This document shows positions 25,912 to 34,671 of a stretch of 64,000 nt of DNA, one piece after another. The notes beneath the pieces were generated by a model. That model made no database searches. It saw only the letters and a program-made list of their open reading frames with translations, and had not been told where the DNA came from. Source of the stretch: Mesorhizobium sangaii. GTDB taxonomy: Bacteria; Pseudomonadota; Alphaproteobacteria; Rhizobiales; Rhizobiaceae. Position 1 is the stretch's first letter; each line of letters opens with the position of its first letter. The translations under genes and the position numbers were made by a program. The DNA lies in the NCBI RefSeq assembly GCF_014207355.1, contig NZ_JACHEF010000001.1:1044002-1108001 (forward strand). Reading direction: 5' to 3'.

Positions 25912-27306
25912 ATGACGATCACACTTGAACCGACAGTCCACGGGGACAGGGTTTCACTGCTGCGCGTGCTCGGCCCGGCCCATGTCTGGGCGCTCGGCGT
26001 CGGCATCGTGCTGGTCGGCGAATTCACCGGCTGGAATTTCGCCGCCGACAAGGGCGGAGCGCTTGCCGCGCTGATCGTCTGCTGGGTCGTCGGATTGCTC
26101 TACACCTCGGTCGCGATGATCGATTCCGAGGTGACGTCGACCGTCGCCGCCGCCGGCGGCCAGTATGCGCAGGCCAAGCACATTGTCGGGCCGCTGATGG
26201 CCTTCAATGTCGCGCTGTTCCTGGTCTTTGCCTACACCATGCTCGAAGTGTCCGACGCCATCCTGCTCGGCGACACCATCGTCGCCAAGGCGGGCGTCGA
26301 AGGGCTCACCCACAATTCCTTCATCGCCGCCACCATCGTCGTGCTGGCATGGCTGAACTATCGCGGCGTGCTGATGACGCTGAATGTCAACTTCGTCATC
26401 ACCGCAATCGCCTATATCTCGATCGTCGTCCTGTTTTTCTCGGTCAGCCCGTGGACGCAGGGCGCCGTGCTGAAACTCAACGAACTGGTCACGCCCGACA
26501 ATGCCCTGCCCTATGGCTGGATCGGCGTCATCGCCGCCTTCCAGTTCGGCATCTGGTACTATCTCGGCATCGAGGGCACCACGCAGGCGGCCGAGGAAGT
26601 GCGCTCGCCGGCCCGCTCGCTGCCCTATGGCACGATGGCCGGCATGATCACGCTTCTGATCGCCGCCGCCATGACCTGGTATGTCTGCGCCTCGATGATG
26701 CCCTGGGAATATCTAGGCATCACCTATTACCCGCTGTGGGACGCCGGCAAGCTGACCGGCAGCCCGTTGCTCGAGAACCTCTTGTTCATCGCCACGCTGC
26801 TTGCAGCACTTGCCTCCGCCAATGGCTGCATCAACGACGCGGCGCGCGCATGGTTCTCGCTCGGCCGCGACCGCTATCTGCCGACCTGGTTCTCGGCCGT
26901 GCATCCGAAATATCGCACGCCCTATCGCTCGATCCTGTTCCTGTTGCCGATCGCGCTTGCCTTCGCCTTCATCGCCGACCTCAACCAGGCGATCACCTTC
27001 TCGATCCTGTCGGGCGTGCTACAATACACGTTCATGAGCATCAACATCGTCATGTTCAGGAAGAAATGGCCGCTCGGCTCGATCCGCCGCGGCTATACGC
27101 ATCCGTTCCATCCGCTGCCGGCGATCGTGCTGTTCTGCCTGTGCGTGGTGACCTTCTTCGCCATCTTCCTCGGCTTCGGCTCGCAGCTGATCGCCATGGT
27201 CGCCTTCTATTTCCTGATCTCGCTATGGTTCCATTTCTACCGCTACAAATTCGTGCGGCGCGGCGATCAGTTCACCATGCCGTGGCCGAAGCCGCAGGGT
27301 TATTGA
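25912..27306 (+). CDS. APC-superfamily permease, candidate methylamine transporter
   Basis: A 464-residue amino acid-polyamine-organocation permease with about 12 membrane helices. The first helix region (LGVGIVLVGEFTGWNFAADKGG) and the later motif FQFGIWYYLGIEGTTQAAEEV are typical of the ethanolamine/amino-acid branch. It follows three tiny membrane proteins in an operon sharing its control region with dmmDABC, so a mono-, di- or trimethylamine substrate is likely by context. No methylated-amine permease of this type is known to me with accessory small subunits. GGGGATTG precedes ATG 25912. Confidence 0.85.
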   Translation: MTITLEPTVHGDRVSLLRVLGPAHVWALGVGIVLVGEFTGWNFAADKGGALAALIVCWVVGLLYTSVAMIDSEVTSTVAAAGGQYAQAKHIVGPLMAFNVALFLVFAYTMLEVSDAILLGDTIVAKAGVEGLTHNSFIAATIVVLAWLNYRGVLMTLNVNFVITAIAYISIVVLFFSVSPWTQGAVLKLNELVTPDNALPYGWIGVIAAFQFGIWYYLGIEGTTQAAEEVRSPARSLPYGTMAGMITLLIAAAMTWYVCASMMPWEYLGITYYPLWDAGKLTGSPLLENLLFIATLLAALASANGCINDAARAWFSLGRDRYLPTWFSAVHPKYRTPYRSILFLLPIALAFAFIADLNQAITFSILSGVLQYTFMSINIVMFRKKWPLGSIRRGYTHPFHPLPAIVLFCLCVVTFFAIFLGFGSQLIAMVAFYFLISLWFHFYRYKFVRRGDQFTMPWPKPQGY

Positions 27307-27313
27307 TGGGAGT

Positions 27314-27340
27314 AGGCCCGTCCGGATCCTGGACGGGCCT
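27314..27340 (+). terminator. Hairpin after the APC permease gene
   Basis: AGGCCCGTCC pairs with GGACGGGCCT (10 bp, no mismatch) around a 7-base loop. There is no U-run, so termination may be partial and the next genes may be read through. Confidence 0.5.
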
Positions 27341-27351
27341 GGCATGACAAA

Positions 27352-28041
27352 ATGTCCGAGGTGACGTCAGCACTCTTTGCCGGGGCAATTGTCCTCGCCC
27401 TCGTCCTTCACCTTGCCTGGCAGGCGCGCGCCAGCCGCAACAGGGCGTCAGTGGCGCTCGCCATCGACCATGCCAGCGTTCGCACCGTCATTGCCGACGC
27501 AGCCAATGTTTCGGATGGCACCGCCGGTGTCATCACCTGGGAAGGTTCCTGGAACGGCCGGCGCGTGCAGGTGCGCACGATCGTCGATACGCTGGCAACA
27601 CGAAAACTTCCGGCGCGCTGGCTGAGCGTCTCGATCACCGAGCCGGTGTCGGTGCCCGGCCCCTTCGACATGATGATGCGGCCGGGTTCGCCGACGACGT
27701 TCTCCAATTTCGATCATCTCGACCATACGCTGCCCAAGGCTCCAGGATTTCCGGCCGAGGCAGTGCTGCGCACCGACCGCAGGGGCGCGCGTTTTCCCCA
27801 AGGTATCATCGCCAGCCATGTCGAGATCTTCTCCGAAGGGCGCGCCAAGGAATTGCTGATCACGCCCAAGGGCATACGCATCGTCTGGCTGCTGGCCGAG
27901 GCCGAACGCGCACGCTACGGCGTTTTCCGGCAAGCCGATTTTGGCGGCGCCACACTCGATCCAGCGCTGATCGAGAGACTGCTGGTGTCGATCTCGACGC
28001 TTCGCGATGCCATCAACAAAAGCGAACGGCAGGCCGCATGA
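27352..28041 (+). CDS. Membrane-anchored hypothetical protein
   Basis: A 229-residue protein with one N-terminal membrane helix (about residues 5-23, TSALFAGAIVLALVLHLAW) and a soluble remainder of about 200 residues. The soluble part contains repeated beta-like segments (GVITWEGSWNGRRVQVRTIV) and a helix near the end (ALIERLLVSISTLRDAINK). I do not recognise a domain. The next gene starts within its stop codon (ATGA), so the two proteins are made together. It sits between the permease and the N-methylglutamate synthase operon. Confidence 0.72.
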   Translation: MSEVTSALFAGAIVLALVLHLAWQARASRNRASVALAIDHASVRTVIADAANVSDGTAGVITWEGSWNGRRVQVRTIVDTLATRKLPARWLSVSITEPVSVPGPFDMMMRPGSPTTFSNFDHLDHTLPKAPGFPAEAVLRTDRRGARFPQGIIASHVEIFSEGRAKELLITPKGIRIVWLLAEAERARYGVFRQADFGGATLDPALIERLLVSISTLRDAINKSERQAA

Positions 28042-28367
28042 GCAATTCCCTGGCAGCCCCAGTTCCTCCCAATCCCTACCTGGTTCTCGGCGCGGCAATC
28101 GTGCTGCCGGCAAGCGGACACGTCATTCTCGGCGTGCCGGTGCGCGGCCTGCAATTTCTTTTCTTCATGGTGATCCTGGCATGGGTCACCGCCAAGATCG
28201 CACCACCAGACGCCAGCTTCGTCGGCCGTCATGCCGGCGGCTTCCTGATCTATGCGCTGTCGATCCTCGACGCCTACAGAATAGGCCGCATCCGCACCGC
28301 CAAATGGGTTCACAATGCCCAGCGAGCCAACGATGGCGCGCAGAGCGGCATCGAGACGCATACGTAA
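28038..28367 (+). CDS. Small membrane protein, unknown
   Basis: A 109-residue protein with two or three hydrophobic segments (YLVLGAAIVLPASGHVILG; LQFLFFMVILAWVTAKI; GGFLIYALSILDAYRIG). The C-terminus is polar and probably cytoplasmic. The stop of the preceding gene overlaps its ATG. Family unknown. With its partner it may form a two-protein complex. It is followed by the control region of the mgs operon. Confidence 0.72.
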   Translation: MSNSLAAPVPPNPYLVLGAAIVLPASGHVILGVPVRGLQFLFFMVILAWVTAKIAPPDASFVGRHAGGFLIYALSILDAYRIGRIRTAKWVHNAQRANDGAQSGIETHT

Positions 28368-28370
28368 CTA

Positions 28371-28389
28371 GAGGAATATTTTTTTCATA
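28371..28389. promoter_or_regulatory. Methylamine-cluster operator-like motif, copy 3 (mgsA), reversed
   Basis: On the minus strand the stretch reads TATGAAAAAAATATTCCTC, matching copy 2 in 16 of 19 positions, including a 12-base identical run. It lies about 65 bases before the mgsA start. Confidence 0.5.
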
Positions 28390-28452
28390 CGATTGAATTC
28401 GGGAGACTCATTCGGTACATCATCTCAGAGCTGCAAACACCGGGAGGCTGAC

Positions 28453-29349
28453 ATGTGTGGAATTGTCGGACTGTTTTTGAAGGACAAGTCGCTGGAACCC
28501 CAGCTCGGCTCGATGCTGTCGCAGATGCTGATCTCGCTGAGCGATCGGGGGCCGGACAGCGCCGGCATCGCCATCTATGGCGCGCCTTCGAAGAATGAGG
28601 CCAAGATCACCATCCAGTCGGCCAAGCCGGAACGCGATTTCCGCGGCCTCGAGGCCGAACTCGCCAAGGCCATCGGCACGCCGGTGACGATCACCGTCAA
28701 ATCGACCCATGCGGTCGTCAGGGCCAAGCCAGCCAAGATCGACGAAGCGCGCGAGGCGATCCAGACGCTGCGCCCCGACATCCGCATCATGGGCGTCGGC
28801 GACGTGGTCGAGATCTACAAGGAGGTCGGCCTGCCGGAGGCGGTGGTCGATCGCTTCGATGTCCGCAGCATGACCGGCACGCATGGCATCGGCCATACCC
28901 GCATGGCGACGGAATCGGCGGTGACGACGATGGGCGCGCATCCGTTCTCGACCGGCGCCGACCAGTGCCTGGTGCACAATGGGTCGCTGTCCAACCACAA
29001 CAATGTCCGCCGCGAATTGATCCGCGAAGGCATGACTTTCGAGACCGAGAACGACACCGAGGTCGCGGCCGCCTATCTCTCCTCGCAGATGGCGCATGGC
29101 AAGAATCTCGGCGAAGCGCTGGAGGGCACACTGAGCGACCTCGACGGCTTCTTCACTTTCGTCGTCGGCACCAAGAACGGCTTTGGCGTGGTGCGCGATC
29201 CGATCGCCTGCAAGCCCGCCGTGATGGCCGAGACCGACCAGTATGTCGCCTTCGGCTCGGAATATCGCGCGCTGACCAAACTGCCCGGCATAGACAATGC
29301 GAGGGTCTGGGAACCCGAGCCCGCAACCGTCTATTTCTGGGAGCATTGA
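28453..29349 (+). CDS. mgsA: N-methylglutamate synthase subunit A (class II amidotransferase)
   Basis: A 298-residue glutamine-amidotransferase-type protein. ATG 28453 is chosen because Cys2 (MCGIVGLF) must become the N-terminal nucleophile, and GGGAGG lies six bases upstream. Other family segments: DRGPDSAGIAIYG, GIGHTRMATESAV and NGSLSNHNNVR. It corresponds to the GltB N-terminal domain as a separate subunit (GlxB-like). In the methylamine pathway MgsABC converts gamma-glutamylmethylamide and 2-oxoglutarate into N-methylglutamate and glutamate. A roughly 60-residue insert near residues 45-115 separates the typical motifs. Gene order mgsABC-gmaS-mgdABCD supports this rather than ordinary glutamate synthase. 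Confidence 0.9.
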   Translation: MCGIVGLFLKDKSLEPQLGSMLSQMLISLSDRGPDSAGIAIYGAPSKNEAKITIQSAKPERDFRGLEAELAKAIGTPVTITVKSTHAVVRAKPAKIDEAREAIQTLRPDIRIMGVGDVVEIYKEVGLPEAVVDRFDVRSMTGTHGIGHTRMATESAVTTMGAHPFSTGADQCLVHNGSLSNHNNVRRELIREGMTFETENDTEVAAAYLSSQMAHGKNLGEALEGTLSDLDGFFTFVVGTKNGFGVVRDPIACKPAVMAETDQYVAFGSEYRALTKLPGIDNARVWEPEPATVYFWEH

Positions 29350-29353
29350 GTTC

Positions 29354-30085
29354 ATGCCGGCAACCAAGCTTTCAGAGACTGTCGTGCACGACCAAGCCTC
29401 TCGGGTCTTCGACCTCGATCAGATGTCGCTGCGCGAGCTCAACCAGGCGCTGCACAATCTGGCTGCCGGCTCGAACGAGACGGCGTGGGAAGTGCTCAAC
29501 CCGAAAGGCAATCATTCGGTCGCCGTCGGCGTCGATCAGCCGATCACCATCGATGTGCGCGGCAGCGTCGGGTACTACTGCGGCGGCATGAATTCCGGCA
29601 GCGCCATCACTGTGCATGGCTCGGCCGGGCCCGGCGTCGGCGAGAACATGATGTCTGGTTCGATCACCGTGAAGGGCGATGCCAGCCAGTATGCCGGCGC
29701 CACCGGCAAGGGTGGCCTGCTGGTCATCGAAGGCAATGCCTCGTCGCGTTGCGGCATTTCGATGAAGGGCATCGACATCGTCGTGCACGGCAATATCGGC
29801 CACATGTCGGCCTTCATGGCGCAGTCCGGCAATCTGGTGGTGCTGGGCGATGCCGGCGACGCGCTGGGCGATTCCATCTACGAGGCGCGGCTGTTCGTGC
29901 GCGGCAAGGTCGACAGCCTCGGCGCCGACTGCATCGCCAAGGAGATGCGGCCCGAACACCTGGAGTTGCTGCAAGGCCTGCTCGACCGCGCCGGCGTGAC
30001 CGGCGTCAAGGCGGCAGAGTTCAAGCGCTACGGTTCGGCGCGCACGCTCTACAATTTCAATATCGACAACGCCGACGCGTATTGA
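29354..30085 (+). CDS. mgsB: N-methylglutamate synthase subunit B (GltB C-terminal-like)
   Basis: A 243-residue protein of the GXGXG right-handed beta-helix type that forms the last domain of GltB (GlxC-like). The turn repeats are visible: GGMNSGSAITVHG, GENMMSGSITVKGDA, GATGKGGLLVIEGN and GDAGDALGDSIYEA. It is a structural subunit of the N-methylglutamate synthase complex. It starts four bases after mgsA and ends six bases before mgsC. Confidence 0.92.
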   Translation: MPATKLSETVVHDQASRVFDLDQMSLRELNQALHNLAAGSNETAWEVLNPKGNHSVAVGVDQPITIDVRGSVGYYCGGMNSGSAITVHGSAGPGVGENMMSGSITVKGDASQYAGATGKGGLLVIEGNASSRCGISMKGIDIVVHGNIGHMSAFMAQSGNLVVLGDAGDALGDSIYEARLFVRGKVDSLGADCIAKEMRPEHLELLQGLLDRAGVTGVKAAEFKRYGSARTLYNFNIDNADAY

Positions 30086-30091
30086 GGCAGC

Positions 30092-31420
30092 ATGACCTAC
30101 AGGAACCCGCCGACGACGCCGCGCAAATCCGCGACCTTCGACGACTACACGCTTTCTGAAATCCGCCGCGCCGCGGCGACCGGCATCTACGATATCCGTG
30201 GCGCCGGCGCCAAGCGCAAGCTGCCGCATTTCGATGACCTGCTGTTCCTCGGCGCTTCGATCTCGCGCTATCCGCTCGAAGGCTATCGCGAGCGCTGCGA
30301 CACCAGCGTCGTGCTGGGCTCTCGCCACGCCAAGAAGCCGATCGAACTGAAGATCCCGATCACCATCGCCGGCATGAGCTTCGGCTCGCTGTCCGGCCCG
30401 GCCAAGGAAGCGCTCGGACGCGGCGCGACCCTGTCGGGCACCTCGACCACGACGGGCGATGGCGGCATGACCGAGGAAGAGCGCGGCCATTCGAAGACGC
30501 TGGTCTACCAATACCTGCCGTCGCGCTACGGCATGAACCTGCGCGACCTGCGCCGGGCCGATGCGATCGAGGTCGTCGTCGGCCAGGGCGCCAAGCCCGG
30601 CGGCGGCGGCATGCTGCTAGGCCAGAAGATTTCCGACCGGGTCGCCGAAATGCGCACCCTGCCCAAGGGCATCGACCAGCGCTCGGCCTCGCGCCATCCC
30701 GACTGGACCGGGCCCGACGATCTTGAGATCAAGATCCTCGAACTGCGGGAAATCACCGACTGGGAAAAGCCGATCTACGTCAAGGTCGGCGGCGCCCGCC
30801 CCTATTACGATACGGCGCTTGCCGTGAAAGCCGGCGCCGATGTCGTCGTCGTCGACGGCATGCAGGGCGGCACGGCGGCCACGCAGGAAGTGTTCATCGA
30901 AAATGTCGGCCAGCCGACGCTCGCCTGCATCAGGCCAGCGGTGCAGGCGCTGCAGGACCTCGGTATGCACCGCAAGGTGCAGCTGATCGTCTCCGGCGGC
31001 ATTCGCAACGGCGCCGATGTCGCCAAGGCGCTGGCGCTGGGCGTCGATGCGGTCTCCATCGGCACGGCTGCCCTTGTCGCGCTCGGCGACAACGACCCGC
31101 GCTGGGAGGCCGAGTACAACGAGCTCGGCACCACGGCCGGCGCCTATGACGACTGGCACGAGGGCCGCGACCCGGCCGGCATCACCACGCAGGATCCGGA
31201 ACTGATGAAGCGCGTCGACCCGGTCGCCGCCGGTCGCCGGCTGGCGAACTATTTGAAGGTGATGACGCTCGAGGCGCAGACCATCGCCCGCGCGTGCGGC
31301 AAGAACAGCCTGCACAATCTCGAACCCGAAGACCTCGTCGCGCTGACGATCGAGGCCGCCGCGATGGCCGGCGTGCCGCTGGCCGGCACCAACTGGATAC
31401 CGGGGAAGAACGGCTTCTAA
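30092..31420 (+). CDS. mgsC: N-methylglutamate synthase subunit C (FMN-binding glutamate synthase domain)
   Basis: A 442-residue glutamate-synthase central-domain protein (GlxD-like) that binds FMN and probably an iron-sulphur cluster. Motifs: PITIAGMSFGSLSGPAKEAL, GTSTTTGDGGM, QGAKPGGGGMLLGQKIS and VDGMQGGTAATQEVF. It carries out the reductive transfer that produces N-methylglutamate. Only one complete copy of each Mgs subunit is present in the window. The end lies 63 bases before gmaS, which begins within the same probable operon. Confidence 0.92.
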   Translation: MTYRNPPTTPRKSATFDDYTLSEIRRAAATGIYDIRGAGAKRKLPHFDDLLFLGASISRYPLEGYRERCDTSVVLGSRHAKKPIELKIPITIAGMSFGSLSGPAKEALGRGATLSGTSTTTGDGGMTEEERGHSKTLVYQYLPSRYGMNLRDLRRADAIEVVVGQGAKPGGGGMLLGQKISDRVAEMRTLPKGIDQRSASRHPDWTGPDDLEIKILELREITDWEKPIYVKVGGARPYYDTALAVKAGADVVVVDGMQGGTAATQEVFIENVGQPTLACIRPAVQALQDLGMHRKVQLIVSGGIRNGADVAKALALGVDAVSIGTAALVALGDNDPRWEAEYNELGTTAGAYDDWHEGRDPAGITTQDPELMKRVDPVAAGRRLANYLKVMTLEAQTIARACGKNSLHNLEPEDLVALTIEAAAMAGVPLAGTNWIPGKNGF

Positions 31421-31483
31421 TCAACGAAGGGCCGAAGCCCACACGCTCTGGGGCCACCAATCGACAAAAAATGGGGAACTTCC

Positions 31484-32791
31484 GTGACAGCTGATCTTGC
31501 AGAATTCGCAAGGGCGAAAAACGTCAAATATTTCATGATTTCCTACACCGACCTGTTCGGCGGCCAGCGTGCCAAGCTGGTGCCGGCGCAGGCCATCGCC
31601 GACATGCAGAAGGACGGCGCCGGCTTTGCCGGGTTCGCCACCTGGCTCGATCTCACGCCGGCACATCCCGACATGCTGGCGGTGCCGGATCCGGATTCGG
31701 TGATCCAGCTGCCGTGGAAGCCGGAAGTCGCCTGGGTCGCCGCCAATTGCATCATGGACGACAAGGAGGTCGACCAGGCGCCGCGCAACACGCTGAAGCG
31801 GCTGATCGCCGAGGCGGCCAGCGACGGCATGCACGTCAAGACCGGCGTCGAGGCCGAATTCTTCCTGATCTCGCCGGACGGCAAGACGATTTCCGACGAA
31901 TACGACACGGCGTCGAAGCCCTGCTACGACCAGCAGGCGGTGATGCGCCGCTACGATGTCATCGCCGAGATCTGCGACCATATGCTGGCGCTCGGCTGGG
32001 GCGCCTACCAGAACGACCACGAGGATGCCAACGGCCAGTTCGAGATGAACTGGGCCTTCGACGATGCGCTCGCCACCGCCGACAAGCATTCCTTCTTCAA
32101 ATTCATGGTCAAGTCGATCGCGGAAAAGCATGGCTTACGCGCGACATTCATGCCGAAACCCTTCCAGGGGCTGACCGGCAATGGCTGCCATGCGCATATC
32201 TCTGTCTGGGACAAGGCCGGCAAGACCAACGTCTTCGCCGACAATGCAATGGAACTCGGCCTCTCGGCGAAGGGCAAGAATTTCCTCGGCGGCATCATGA
32301 AGCATGCTTCCGCGCTTGCCGCGATCACCAACCCGACGGTGAATTCCTACAAGCGCATCAATGCACCGCGCACCATTTCGGGCGCGACCTGGGCGCCGAA
32401 CACGGTGACCTGGACCGGCAACAACCGCACCCACATGGTGCGCGTGCCCGGCCCCGGTCGCTTCGAACTGCGCCTGCCCGACGGCGCGGCCAACCCCTAT
32501 CTTCTGCAGGCTGTCATCATCGCCGCCGGCCTCGACGGCATCCGCTCGAAGGCCGACCCAGGCAAGCGCTACGACATCGACATGTACCAGCACGGTCATA
32601 CCGTGAAGGCCGCGCCAAAGCTGCCGCTCAACCTGCTCGACGCGTTGCGCGAGTTCGACAAGGACAAATCGCTGAAGGCGGCGCTGGGTGAGGAATTCTC
32701 GTCGGCCTACCTAAAGCTGAAGCACCAGGAATGGAATTCCTATGCTTCGCACTTCACGCAATGGGAGCGCGACCACACGCTGGATATCTAG
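31484..32791 (+). CDS. gmaS: Gamma-glutamylmethylamide synthetase (GmaS, glutamine-synthetase-like)
   Basis: A 435-residue glutamine-synthetase-fold enzyme of the GlnT/type III-like branch. It joins methylamine to glutamate with ATP to give gamma-glutamylmethylamide, the entry step of the indirect methylamine pathway. Family features: GVEAEFFLISPDG, NGQFEMNWAF, FQGLTGNGCHAHIS and NNRTHMVRVPGPGRFELRLPDGA. Start is GTG 31484 with GGGGAA upstream. Placement between mgsABC and mgdABCD supports GmaS over a housekeeping glutamine synthetase. Confidence 0.92.
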   Translation: MTADLAEFARAKNVKYFMISYTDLFGGQRAKLVPAQAIADMQKDGAGFAGFATWLDLTPAHPDMLAVPDPDSVIQLPWKPEVAWVAANCIMDDKEVDQAPRNTLKRLIAEAASDGMHVKTGVEAEFFLISPDGKTISDEYDTASKPCYDQQAVMRRYDVIAEICDHMLALGWGAYQNDHEDANGQFEMNWAFDDALATADKHSFFKFMVKSIAEKHGLRATFMPKPFQGLTGNGCHAHISVWDKAGKTNVFADNAMELGLSAKGKNFLGGIMKHASALAAITNPTVNSYKRINAPRTISGATWAPNTVTWTGNNRTHMVRVPGPGRFELRLPDGAANPYLLQAVIIAAGLDGIRSKADPGKRYDIDMYQHGHTVKAAPKLPLNLLDALREFDKDKSLKAALGEEFSSAYLKLKHQEWNSYASHFTQWERDHTLDI

Positions 32792-32841
32792 GCGCATCGG
32801 ACCGAAAAGCGTGAAACGGTTTTCGGGCAAATCCGATGCGC
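32792..32841. repeat. Intergenic nested palindrome between gmaS and mgdA
   Basis: Outer arms GCGCATCGGA and TCCGATGCGC (10 bp, perfect) enclose CCGAAAA/TTTTCGG. The core GTGAAACGGTTTTC is shared with the repeat at 60366. It may act as a hairpin between the two operon parts. I am confident of the structure, not of a function. Confidence 0.7.
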
Positions 32842-32884
32842 TAGGAAAGGTCCCCAGCGGTGCGAGCGACCTCGGAATGAACTG

Positions 32885-34138
32885 ATGAAATACTCGATCT
32901 TCTCGCTGGCGCGCGCCGCCTTGTCCGGCCACAAGAACTGGCAGCGCACCTGGCGCGACGCCACGCCGAAGGATCGCTACGACGTGGTGATCATCGGTGG
33001 CGGCGGCCATGGCCTGGCCACCGCGTGGTTCCTGGCCAGCGAGTACGGCATCAAGAATGTCGCCGTGCTCGAAAAGGGCTGGATCGGCTCCGGCAATGCT
33101 GGCCGCAACACCACCATCATCCGCTCCAATTACGGCTTGCCCGGCAACACCGGCTTCTACGAATTGTCGATGAAGCTGTGGGAGCGGATGGAGCAGGACC
33201 TCAACTACAACACGATGGTCAGCCAGCGCGGCGTCATCAACCTCTATCATTCCGACGCGCAGCGTGACGCCTATGCGCGGCGCGGCAACACCATGCGCAT
33301 CAACGGCATCGATGCCGAACTGCTCGACCTCGCCGCGGTCAAGAAGATGATCCCGTTCCTGAACTTCGACAATGCGCGCTTTCCCGTGCAAGGCGGGCTG
33401 TTGCAGCGGCGCGGCGGCACGGCGCGGCACGATGCGGTGGTCTGGGGCTATGCTCATGCGGCGAGCGCGCTCGGCGTCGACATCATCCAAAACTGCCAGG
33501 TGTCAGGCTTTAGCCGCGACGCCAACGGCAAGGTGACCGGCGTCGAAACCTCGCGCGGCAAGATCGGCGCCGGCAAGGTCGGCATGGCGGTCGCCGGCAG
33601 TTCCTCGCGCGTCGCGGCGATGGCGGGCCTGCGCCTGCCCATCGAAAGCCATGTGCTGCAGGCCTTCGTCTCCGAAGCGATCAAGCCGCTGATCCCCGGT
33701 GTCATGACCTTCGGTGCCGGCCATTTCTACGTCAGCCAGTCGGACAAGGGCGGGCTCGTCTTCGGCGGCGACATCGACGGCTACAATTCCTACGCCCAGC
33801 GCGGCAACATGCCTGTGATGGAGGACGTCTGCGAGGGCGGCATGGCGCTGATGCCGATGATCGGCCGCGTGCGCCTGCTGCGCCAGTGGGGCGGCATCAT
33901 GGACATGTCGATGGACGGCTCGCCGATCATCGACAAGACGCCGGTCGACGGGCTCTACCTCAACGCCGGCTGGTGCTATGGCGGCTTCAAGGCGACGCCG
34001 GGATCAGGCTTGGTGTTTGCCCATCTGCTGGCCCGCGATCAATCGCACGAAGAAGCCGCACGGTTCCGCCTCGATCGCTTCCGGACTGGCGCGATGATCG
34101 ACGAAAAGGGCCAGGGCGCCCAACCGAACCTGCACTGA
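32885..34138 (+). CDS. mgdA: N-methylglutamate dehydrogenase subunit A (sarcosine oxidase beta-like)
   Basis: A 417-residue FAD-dependent oxidoreductase of the DAO/SoxB class. The dinucleotide-binding motif VVIIGGGGHGLATAWFL is near residue 33, and the C-terminal GWCYGGFKATPGSG is typical of the sarcosine oxidase beta subunit. In the methylamine context the four subunits MgdABCD oxidise N-methylglutamate to glutamate and formaldehyde. Sarcosine oxidase is the closest alternative; presence next to gmaS and mgsABC favours MgdA. Confidence 0.9.
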   Translation: MKYSIFSLARAALSGHKNWQRTWRDATPKDRYDVVIIGGGGHGLATAWFLASEYGIKNVAVLEKGWIGSGNAGRNTTIIRSNYGLPGNTGFYELSMKLWERMEQDLNYNTMVSQRGVINLYHSDAQRDAYARRGNTMRINGIDAELLDLAAVKKMIPFLNFDNARFPVQGGLLQRRGGTARHDAVVWGYAHAASALGVDIIQNCQVSGFSRDANGKVTGVETSRGKIGAGKVGMAVAGSSSRVAAMAGLRLPIESHVLQAFVSEAIKPLIPGVMTFGAGHFYVSQSDKGGLVFGGDIDGYNSYAQRGNMPVMEDVCEGGMALMPMIGRVRLLRQWGGIMDMSMDGSPIIDKTPVDGLYLNAGWCYGGFKATPGSGLVFAHLLARDQSHEEAARFRLDRFRTGAMIDEKGQGAQPNLH

Positions 34139-34154
34139 GGACGGACAGGAAACC

Positions 34155-34430
34155 ATGCGCATTGTCTGTCCTTTCTGTGGCGAACGCGAACTCGGCGAGT
34201 TCACCTATCTGGGCGACGCCAAGCCGGTGCGGCCGGCGGCTGGCGCCTCGGAAGACGAGGTCTTCGACTATGTCTATCTGCGCGACAATGTCGCCGGCGA
34301 AACCAGCGAATACTGGTACCATGGCGGCGGCTGCCGGTCCTGGCTGAAGGTCGCCCGCAACACGCTGACGCACGAGATTTCTTCGGTTGAGCCGGCGGCG
34401 GGCGCCGGGGCTAGGCAGCCCGCGAAATGA
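34155..34430 (+). CDS. mgdB: N-methylglutamate dehydrogenase subunit B (SoxD-like)
   Basis: A 91-residue small subunit of the sarcosine oxidase delta class. A zinc-binding site is visible from CPFCGERE (Cys5, Cys8), with later His and Cys in YHGGGCRSWL. DYVYLRDN is characteristic of the delta subunit. It follows mgdA by 16 bases. A repeat element separates it from mgdC, unlike the tight spacing usual for these subunits. Confidence 0.9.
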   Translation: MRIVCPFCGERELGEFTYLGDAKPVRPAAGASEDEVFDYVYLRDNVAGETSEYWYHGGGCRSWLKVARNTLTHEISSVEPAAGAGARQPAK

Positions 34431-34448
34431 ATTCTTCTGTTCAGGTCA

Positions 34449-34629
34449 GCGCCGCCCCTCACCTGCCTGCCGGCATCCTCTCCCCCTATAGCGACGGGGA
34501 GAGGGCGGCTGGCCGCGACCTCGGCGCCCTTTCTGCAACGTCGATGATTGGCGAAATCTTCAGTGACAGCTTCCTTCTCCCCGTCACTATGCGGGGAGAA
34601 GTGCCCGGCAGGGCGATGAGGGGCAGCGC
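34449..34629. repeat. RIME-like repeat, copy 1, between mgdB and mgdC
   Basis: A 181-bp element. It begins GCGCCGCCCCTCA and ends GATGAGGGGCAGCGC, so the ends are inverted repeats. It contains TCTCCCC...GGGGAGA stems and the internal run GCTGGCCGCGACCTCGGCG. The copy at 38293-38465 has the same order and orientation. The pattern matches the Rhizobium-specific intergenic mosaic element family. Confidence 0.75.
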
Positions 34630-34671
34630 AACCCTTTCGCATTTGATCGAACTCACGGAAGGCCGGCACTC

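Noticed and set aside
28453..31420. Ordinary glutamate synthase in three pieces
   Set aside because: There is no GltD partner, and gmaS is adjacent; the three-subunit layout is that of N-methylglutamate synthase.
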